From an uncultured Ruminococcus sp. (GTDB taxonomy: Bacteria > Bacillota > Clostridia > Oscillospirales > Ruminococcaceae): a stretch of 5,166 nucleotides of DNA. The stretch lies in assembly GCA_905199285.1 (NCBI GenBank), contig CAJKFZ010000199.1, positions 1 through 5,166 of the forward strand. Reading direction: 5' to 3'. Made by a program: the position numbers and the translations under genes. The notes beneath the pieces were generated by a model. The model was not told the DNA's origin. It did no database searches and saw only the letters and a list, made by a program, of their open reading frames with translations. Shown here piece after piece: positions 1-5,166 of the stretch (position 1 is its first letter; every line of letters starts with the position of its first letter).

Positions 1-124
1 TAAAATTTTTCATATTATTGTAGTCCATTCTAACTAATTTGTGCTAAAAATTACCACAAAATCTCCTTCTAAAATCTATAATGCTACAAAATTTAGCTGT
101 TAGTTTGTTTTTTGTTTAAAACAG
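1..124. other. AT-rich non-coding leader region
   Basis: No convincing gene is visible here on either strand. The stretch is strongly AT-rich and is the upstream flank of the lysozyme gene. On the minus strand there is an AAGGAG-like sequence at 65-70, but every frame directly after it stops within a few codons. A minus-strand ATG at 28-26 opens a frame that stays open to the window edge (nine codons, MDYNNMKNF), without a well-placed ribosome binding site. A divergent gene leaving the window is possible but not supported. Confidence 0.5.
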
Positions 125-153
125 TTGCAATTTATTCGTGAACATGTTATAAT
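125..153 (+). promoter_or_regulatory. Sigma-A type promoter with extended -10, for the GH25 gene
   Basis: A -35 element TTGCAA (125-130, four of six consensus bases) is followed after exactly 17 bases by a perfect -10 box TATAAT (148-153). The -10 box is preceded by TGT (145-147), which makes an extended -10 (TGnTATAAT). Transcription would start near 160 and leave an untranslated leader of about 65 bases before the ATG at 227. The match is from reading the sequence; activity is inferred. Confidence 0.8.
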
Positions 154-210
154 TAAAAAAGAGTAACATTTTAAAAACTTTGTAACTGAATTTCACTTAA
201 AAAATATTTT

Positions 211-219
211 AAGGAGGAG
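211..219 (+). promoter_or_regulatory. Strong ribosome binding site of the GH25 gene
   Basis: AAGGAGGAG lies seven bases before the ATG at 227 and fixes that start. A small AT-only inverted repeat (CTTAAAA at 196-202 with TTTTAAG at 207-213, loop of four) overlaps its first three bases, but the GGAGG core remains free, so strong translational control by this hairpin is unlikely. Confidence 0.9.
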
Positions 220-226
220 ATACATC

Positions 227-1849
227 ATGAAGAAAGAAAGCCTCATTTTTTCTTCAGTTGTTTCAATAGTTCTTGCCGGATTATCAGTTATTCCGGCGTT
301 TCCCATTGCGGAAGATAATGCAGATTCTTTCAGCAGTTCGCAAACGAATGACTCGCTCTCCATATATAATACCACAAATGACGATAAAAGTAAAGACTTA
401 CCTGAAACAACAGATGCTTTAACAGATAACGCAAACGCTTCTTCAGATAAAGCAGAGGACGTTGAAATACCGTTCAATGTTTTTGATATTTATAATGCTC
501 ATGTCGCTTCGGTTGAACCGCCGAATATTTATTTGATGTCTAAAGGTATAGATGTTTCTCAGTGGCAGGGCAATATCGACTGGCAGGCTGTTAAAGAAAG
601 CGGAGTTGATTTTGCTATCATAAGAGCCGGATACGGCAAGCTTGTTTCGCAGAAAGATCCGACATTTGATTATAATGTTCAGAATGCTCAGCGAGTTGGT
701 CTTAATTGTGGAACTTACTGGTATAGCTACGCTTTGACTGTAGAGGATGCGCAGGCTGAGGCGGAAGCCTGCTACGAGATCATCAAAAATTATGATTTCA
801 ATTATCCGGTTTATTTCGATATTGAAGATCCTTCGCAGTCACATCTGTCCGCAGCACAGATTTCTGCTATTATCGAAACATTTTGCACGACTCTTCAAGA
901 GAAAGGCTGTTATGTGGGACTATACAGCTACGCAAATTTCCTTACAACTCATGTTTTTGAAACTGTTCTGAAAAAATATGACGTATGGGTCGCACATTTT
1001 GACGTAATGCAGCCGGATTTTAATGGGGAGTATGGGATGTGGCAGTATTCAAGTACGGGTTCTGTCAATGGAATAAACGGGAATGTAGATATGGATTATT
1101 CATATATAAATTATCCTTATCTGATCTCTCCTGAAACATACACACCTCCAGCTTCAACGACATCTTTGGCAAATTCATCAACAACAACAACTTCTACCAC
1201 AACAACTACTACTTCTGTTGATAATAAAATTATTGCAAAGGGAATGAATGTTAGTGCATGGCAGGGCGATATTGACTGGCAGGCGGCTAAAGACGGTGGA
1301 ATCGATTATGCTATAATTCGTGCCGGATATGGAAAGTTTGCTTCTCAGAAGGATGAGAAGTTCGATCAGAATGTTCTCGGAGCAAAATCTGCCGGAGTAG
1401 ACTGCGGAGCATATTGGTACAGTTATGCCGTTACCGTTGAAGAGGCTCTTCAGGAAGCCGAATTATTCTATGAGACTATAAAGGACTATCAGTTTGAATA
1501 TCCGGTTTATTTCAACATTGAAGATCCGATTTTCTCCGACCTGAGTGTAGAAGAAATAACTGCAATAACAGAGGCTTTCTGTTCATTTATGGAAAGCAAG
1601 GGATATTACGTTGGAATTATGAGTTATGTAAATTTCCTTAATAATAGAATCGATCCGTCTGTTTTTGACAAATACGATGTTTCAGCAGCTCATTATGGTG
1701 TTAAAGCTCCTGATTTCTCACGATTCTATGGCTTGTGGAACTATACTAATACAGGCTCGGCAGACGGTGTGGAAGGATATGTTTATTTAAGTAATTGTTA
1801 TGATTATTATCCTTATATCATGACTTCAAATCATCTTAACGGATTTTGA
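227..1849 (+). CDS. Secreted GH25 lysozyme (muramidase) with a second, degenerate GH25 domain
   Basis: GH25 enzymes cut the beta-1,4 bond between MurNAc and GlcNAc in peptidoglycan. The 540-residue product starts with a signal peptide (KK, hydrophobic core 6-22, likely cleavage near A24 or A28) and so is exported. Residues 29-104 are an acidic, Ser/Thr/Asn-rich spacer. GH25 domain 1 (about 105-300) has GIDVSQWQG with D109, YPVYFDIEDP with D198 and E200, and NGNVDMDY with D288, matching the four acidic active-site positions of the family. A Pro/Ser/Thr linker (301-334) leads to GH25 domain 2 (about 337-532), where the same positions are N341, N430, E432 and Y520, so it is probably inactive. 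No LPXTG motif, LysM, SH3 or dockerin is seen. Its own promoter and a downstream terminator suggest a single-gene unit. Likely roles are wall remodelling or attack on other bacteria's walls. The family call is firm; the role is inferred. Confidence 0.93.
   Translation: MKKESLIFSSVVSIVLAGLSVIPAFPIAEDNADSFSSSQTNDSLSIYNTTNDDKSKDLPETTDALTDNANASSDKAEDVEIPFNVFDIYNAHVASVEPPNIYLMSKGIDVSQWQGNIDWQAVKESGVDFAIIRAGYGKLVSQKDPTFDYNVQNAQRVGLNCGTYWYSYALTVEDAQAEAEACYEIIKNYDFNYPVYFDIEDPSQSHLSAAQISAIIETFCTTLQEKGCYVGLYSYANFLTTHVFETVLKKYDVWVAHFDVMQPDFNGEYGMWQYSSTGSVNGINGNVDMDYSYINYPYLISPETYTPPASTTSLANSSTTTTSTTTTTTSVDNKIIAKGMNVSAWQGDIDWQAAKDGGIDYAIIRAGYGKFASQKDEKFDQNVLGAKSAGVDCGAYWYSYAVTVEEALQEAELFYETIKDYQFEYPVYFNIEDPIFSDLSVEEITAITEAFCSFMESKGYYVGIMSYVNFLNNRIDPSVFDKYDVSAAHYGVKAPDFSRFYGLWNYTNTGSADGVEGYVYLSNCYDYYPYIMTSNHLNGF
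545..1822 (+). repeat. Intragenic tandem duplication encoding the two GH25 domains
   Basis: Codons 107-300 (545-1126) and 339-532 (1241-1822) encode homologous domains. They align end to end without a gap at a constant offset of 232 residues. By hand count about 107 of 194 positions are identical (roughly 55%). Shared blocks include IDWQA, AIIRAGYGK, SQKD, YWYSYA and YPVYF. The DNA copies have diverged considerably, so this is not a fresh duplication. Confidence 0.85.
1175..1216 (+). repeat. Thr-rich linker coded by an ACN trinucleotide repeat
   Basis: Codons for residues 317-330 are nearly all ACA, ACT or ACC, broken by TCT and TCA, and give runs of four and six threonines. This flexible, potentially O-glycosylated linker separates the two GH25 domains. 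Such linkers are frequent in extracellular enzymes of Ruminococcus and related Clostridia. The short-period repeat could change length by replication slippage in steps of whole codons. Confidence 0.8.
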
Positions 1850-1858
1850 TTTTTGTAC

Positions 1859-1883
1859 ATACCGGCATGGATTTCGTCGGTAT
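1859..1883 (+). other. Small hairpin after the GH25 gene
   Basis: ATACCGGC (1859-1866) pairs with GTCGGTAT (1876-1883), eight pairs including one G-U, around a nine-base loop. It begins ten bases after the TGA at 1847-1849 and is not followed by a T tract, so it is not a terminator by itself. It may protect the 3' end of the lysozyme mRNA or act together with the larger stem just downstream. Confidence 0.4.
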
Positions 1884-1889
1884 ACTTAT

Positions 1890-1949
1890 GGCAGCCTCTA
1901 AAAACCGATTTTGAGAAAAAACAGGTTTTTCAGAGGCTGCCGTATTTTA
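1890..1949 (+). terminator. Long stem-loop, probable Rho-independent terminator of the GH25 gene
   Basis: GGCAGCCTCT (1890-1899) pairs perfectly with AGAGGCTGCC (1932-1941), and the stem continues inward as AAAAACC (1900-1906) with GGTTTTT (1924-1930), leaving one bulged C at 1931. This gives 17 pairs around a 17-base loop. The tail GTATTTTATT is T-rich though interrupted. The lack of a T tract on the opposite strand indicates function for + strand transcripts. It ends about 25 bases before the addB start, so it may also lie in the addB leader. Confidence 0.72.
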
Positions 1950-1966
1950 TTGAATGGATGTGACTT

Positions 1967-4900
1967 ATGGTTGAATTTATAATTGGTCAGGCAGGAAGCG
2001 GAAAAACCACTCTTATGTTTGAACGTATAAAGAATAATACTGATAAAGCTTGTATAATAGTTCCTGAACAGTTTTCATATGAATTTGATAAAACATTGTA
2101 TTTTTATCTCGGAGCTGAAAAATTCAACGAGCAGATCTCGCTGAGTTTTACCGGACTTTCACGAGAGCTTTTTCAGCTTTTCGGAGAACCGGACAGAAAG
2201 GGTGAATATGCCAACGAATATGCAAGAATGATAATGATTTATCAAGCGATAAATTCCGTGAGAAATCAGCCTGAATCACTGAATTTCTTTCGCCGTCAGA
2301 GCTTACAGAGCGGATTTGCTGAAGAAGTTCTCGATATTATAAACGATATGAAACGTTCCGGAATAGAACCTCAGCAGCTTTTGAATAAAGCAGCTATGAT
2401 GGATAAGCGACTTATGGATAAAACAACGGACATTTCTATGATTTATCTTGAATATGAGCAGCTTATGAAGAAATATGGTTTTAAAAATATTCTCGATAAT
2501 ATAAAAGAAGCTGCCGTTATTGCTGATAAAAACAACTATTTCGACGGCAAGAGCGTGTTTATAGACGAATTTGAAAGTTTTACCGGAGATCAGATAAAAA
2601 TGCTACGTGTAATGATCTCATCAGCTAAAAACGTTACAGTAAATCTGCGGACTGATGATGTAGATGCAGGTGAGTTTACTCTTTTTGAAACAGTAAACAG
2701 TACATACCGCAAAATTGCCGATATATGCCGTGAATACAAAAAGGAATATAAAATAACGAAGTGCGGCAAGAGCTATAGATTTAAGTATCCTGATCTTGAA
2801 TATCTCAGCGGGCATATTATGCGTAATTTCAGATATTCTCCGCAGGACGCTCCTGAAGTTGAAAATATCCGAATTTTTGAAGCTAAAGATATGTATAGTG
2901 AGGCTGAATACGTCTGCGCTTCAATAAAAAGACTCATTCACAGTGACAAATCACTGAAATATCGTGATTTTGCGGTTGTTTCAAACGATATTGCAAATTA
3001 TTCAGACGTTCTGAAAGCTGCGTTCAGCCGATATGAGATACCGTATTTTCTCAGCATTGAAAGAGCCGTTACTCACACAGCAGTCATGGTCTTTTTCACG
3101 TCTCTGCTTAATATTTTATCTGCAAAAAAATTACGCTCAGAGCAGATTTTCAGAATTATGAAAAGCGGACTTCTGGATATTTCGCTGACGGACGTTTCTC
3201 TGCTTGAAAATTATTGCTATAAATGGAGCATTGACGGCGATATCTGGAGGGAGACTTTTACAGCGGATGATAAAGATCTTGACAGAATTGAAACGATTCG
3301 TTCCTCGTTTATCGAACCGATAATCACTCTGAAAAAGAAGCTGAATAAGAAAGACATAACTGCTGAAAAAATCTGCCGCATCTTATATGATTATCTTGTA
3401 AACTGCGGTGCAGAGCGTAATACCGGAAGATTAATGTCGGGACTTATTAAAGAGAATCTTGATTTTGAAGCGTCGGAAGTTAAAAGGATGTGGGGATGTC
3501 TTATTGATATTCTCGACAGCGTTGCCGGAACTCTGAAAGAAAATATCATACCGTTTAATGAACTTGCGAAAATAATTAAATCAATGATAGGCAAAATAAA
3601 TTATTCTGTTCCGCCGCAGACTCTTGATTCAGTCATAGCCGCTTCTGCAAGAACAGCAAGACTGAATTCGCCTAAAGTCGTTTTCGCAATAGGTTCAACA
3701 GACGGCGATTTTCCGAATCAGATTAGTATGCATGGACTTTTTTCGGAATCAGATAAAATGGTTCTTGCCAAAAACGGAATAGAGATTTCACGTCCACTGG
3801 CTGATCTTATAGCGTCTGAACGTCTGGTTGTTTACAAAACGCTTTCATCGGCTTCTGATAAGCTTTATGTCACATATCCTCTTTCAGATCTGTCAGGACA
3901 GGCAAAATATCCTGCACCGGCTGTTGACCAGATCATAAAAATGTTCGGTAATAAGGAAATGCTGATTACACAGGATGATGTTCCTCCCCATTATTATGCT
4001 GTTACGATTCATTCGGCTTATTATCATTATATGCAGAACAGAGGACTTAATAACAGCGAAATTGCATCGATTAAGGAAGTTCTTCTGCAAAATCATGAAT
4101 ACAGCAGAAGGATAGTTCAGGTTTTAAGCCGTTATGGATATAAGCAGAATTACAAAATTGATGAGGATATAATGAAAAAGCTGAAAAGCTTTACTCCTTT
4201 GAAGCTTTCTGCAACTGCTCTTAATGAGTACAATTTGTGTCATTTCAAGTATTTCTGCGAAAAATGCCTTAAGCTTCAAACCTGCGAAAAAGTTGAGCTT
4301 GACGCAAGAACAAGCGGAGAATTTGCTCATCTTTGTTTCAGCGAGATACTTGCTTCACGCACAAAAGAGAAGTTTATTGAGCTTTCTTATAATGAGCTTC
4401 AAAATGAGATATCTTCGTGTGCTGAGAAATACCGCAAAGAAAAAATGGCAGGGGATTTCGGAAAAAAACCGAAATTTGAGCTTATTTATAATAAAACTGC
4501 TGAACGTCTGACTAATGTTTTTCTTCATACTCAACAATCTCTCATGAACTCCTCGTTTACTCCGCACGCTTTTGAGCTTGATATGCGTGATAAAAATGCA
4601 GTGGTTCTTGATTTTGGAGAAAAATATAAACTCACTTTCGGCGGAATTGTTGACAGGGTTGACATATGCGAGGTTAACGGACAAAATTATATTTGTATCG
4701 TCGATTATAAGAGCAGTCAGAAGAAAATTACTTCCGTTACACTTGGCAGCGGAATAGATTTACAGATGCTTCTATATCTTTTTGCGGCAACAGATAAGGG
4801 CGGAGTTTATGAAAATTACGAGCCGGCGGGAGTTCTTTATTCTCCGATTCAGATCTCGGCAGTTGAATCTGACGACTATAAGATAGATAGCCTGAATAGT

Positions 4901-5166
4901 TCGGTTCTTAATTCCGAGCTGAAAACAAGCGGACTTGTTATAAGTGACAAAACTGTTCTTGAGGCAATGGAAAACGGTATCGGAGGAAAATATATTCCGG
5001 TAAAACTACTTAAATCAGGAGAATTTGACAGGTATTCAACTTGCATATCTAAAGGTAGCATAAAAAAGCTGAGAGATTTCACCTATTCAAAACTTATAAA
5101 AATGGCTGAATCTCTTTTAAGCGGAGATGCCGAGGCGGAACCTCTTGTGAAAAAGAAAGAAAATCC
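1967..5166 (+). CDS. addB: AddB, ATP-dependent helicase-nuclease subunit B (3' end outside window)
   Basis: With AddA, AddB forms the cytoplasmic helicase-nuclease that resects double-strand ends up to Chi and loads RecA for repair; it supplies one of the two nuclease domains. The frame is open for 1066 codons; the family is usually about 1150 residues, so a short C-terminal part is missing. Visible signatures: Walker A GQAGSGKT (residues 7-14); a Walker B-like VFIDEFESFT (197-206); the helicase-like core with a GSTDGDFP motif (576-583); first iron-sulfur cysteine C758 in LCHFKYF; and a RecB-type nuclease with H788, GGIVDRVD (892-899), VDYKS (D913, K915) and QMLLY (Q933, Y937). The C-terminal cysteine triad should follow just beyond 5166. 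The ATG at 1967 is the only sensible start, because Walker A begins six residues later; its ribosome binding site is weak (GGATG at 1956-1960). The intact Walker A favours AddB over RexB. addA normally follows. Confidence 0.93.
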   Translation, partial: MVEFIIGQAGSGKTTLMFERIKNNTDKACIIVPEQFSYEFDKTLYFYLGAEKFNEQISLSFTGLSRELFQLFGEPDRKGEYANEYARMIMIYQAINSVRNQPESLNFFRRQSLQSGFAEEVLDIINDMKRSGIEPQQLLNKAAMMDKRLMDKTTDISMIYLEYEQLMKKYGFKNILDNIKEAAVIADKNNYFDGKSVFIDEFESFTGDQIKMLRVMISSAKNVTVNLRTDDVDAGEFTLFETVNSTYRKIADICREYKKEYKITKCGKSYRFKYPDLEYLSGHIMRNFRYSPQDAPEVENIRIFEAKDMYSEAEYVCASIKRLIHSDKSLKYRDFAVVSNDIANYSDVLKAAFSRYEIPYFLSIERAVTHTAVMVFFTSLLNILSAKKLRSEQIFRIMKSGLLDISLTDVSLLENYCYKWSIDGDIWRETFTADDKDLDRIETIRSSFIEPIITLKKKLNKKDITAEKICRILYDYLVNCGAERNTGRLMSGLIKENLDFEASEVKRMWGCLIDILDSVAGTLKENIIPFNELAKIIKSMIGKINYSVPPQTLDSVIAASARTARLNSPKVVFAIGSTDGDFPNQISMHGLFSESDKMVLAKNGIEISRPLADLIASERLVVYKTLSSASDKLYVTYPLSDLSGQAKYPAPAVDQIIKMFGNKEMLITQDDVPPHYYAVTIHSAYYHYMQNRGLNNSEIASIKEVLLQNHEYSRRIVQVLSRYGYKQNYKIDEDIMKKLKSFTPLKLSATALNEYNLCHFKYFCEKCLKLQTCEKVELDARTSGEFAHLCFSEILASRTKEKFIELSYNELQNEISSCAEKYRKEKMAGDFGKKPKFELIYNKTAERLTNVFLHTQQSLMNSSFTPHAFELDMRDKNAVVLDFGEKYKLTFGGIVDRVDICEVNGQNYICIVDYKSSQKKITSVTLGSGIDLQMLLYLFAATDKGGVYENYEPAGVLYSPIQISAVESDDYKIDSLNSSVLNSELKTSGLVISDKTVLEAMENGIGGKYIPVKLLKSGEFDRYSTCISKGSIKKLRDFTYSKLIKMAESLLSGDAEAEPLVKKKEN

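Noticed and set aside
196..213. Hairpin overlapping the lysozyme ribosome binding site as a translational switch
   Set aside because: The seven-pair stem is made almost only of A-T pairs and covers just the AAG before the GGAGG core, so it is too weak and badly placed to act as a switch.
193..477. Minus-strand frame of 94 codons opposite the start of the lysozyme gene
   Set aside because: It lies opposite the signal peptide and Ser/Thr/Asp-rich spacer, where the codon bias of the real gene produces an open antisense frame. No ribosome binding site or recognisable domain.
747..971. Plus-strand frame of 74 codons inside GH25 domain 1
   Set aside because: An out-of-frame, Arg-rich translation of a clearly coding domain; no sign of an independent gene.
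227..1849. Phage endolysin
   Set aside because: GH25 lysozymes are common in phages, but this one has a signal peptide, its own sigma-A promoter, a Thr-rich linker and a second domain. There is no holin or other phage gene next to it, and the neighbour is a housekeeping repair gene.
4224..4684. Overlapping plus and minus frames of 95 and 109 codons inside the AddB nuclease region
   Set aside because: The addB frame here carries the nuclease motifs in perfect order, so the other frames are shadows caused by AT-rich codon use.
227..5166. A lysozyme plus nuclease defence or toxin system
   Set aside because: The second gene has the full set of AddB signatures and is a standard DNA repair subunit; a terminator-like stem separates the two genes. 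Nothing beyond adjacency links them.
1967..5166. Frameshift or pseudogene in addB
   Set aside because: I read the frame codon by codon from 1967 to 5166 and found no stop; motifs from Walker A to QMLLY occur in order. The missing end is due to the window edge only.

Overview
The window looks like a chromosomal segment of a low-GC Gram-positive gut or rumen anaerobe of the Clostridia, most likely near Ruminococcus. This is inferred from the AT-rich DNA, a strong AAGGAGGAG ribosome binding site, a canonical sigma-A promoter, a secreted GH25 enzyme with a Thr-rich linker of the kind common in Ruminococcus, and an AddB-type (not RecBCD) recombination subunit. The species cannot be fixed from the sequence alone.

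Layout, all on the + strand. Positions 1-226 are AT-rich non-coding DNA that ends in a good extended -10 promoter (125-153) and a strong ribosome binding site (211-219). Positions 227-1849 encode a 540-residue secreted protein: signal peptide, acidic Ser/Thr/Asp-rich spacer, GH25 lysozyme domain, Thr-rich linker, second GH25 domain. The two domains align without a gap at a fixed offset of 232 residues. The first keeps the GH25 acidic residues; the second has lost three of the four. Positions 1850-1966 are a 117-base gap with two hairpins, the second a long terminator-like stem. From 1967 to the window end (5166) runs an uninterrupted frame of 1066 codons for AddB, the second subunit of the AddAB helicase-nuclease. 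Its last part, expected to hold the C-terminal iron-sulfur cysteines, lies beyond the window, and addA would normally follow.

The two genes do not look functionally linked. The first acts outside the cell on peptidoglycan; the second acts on DNA ends in the cytoplasm. The terminator-like stem between them supports separate transcription units. I see no RNA genes, CRISPR array, insertion sequence or phage genes. The two most interesting points are the apparently inactive second GH25 domain, which may be a wall-binding module made by duplication, and an unusual local C-X5-C-X2-C-X5-C cysteine pattern at the first iron-sulfur cysteine of AddB.
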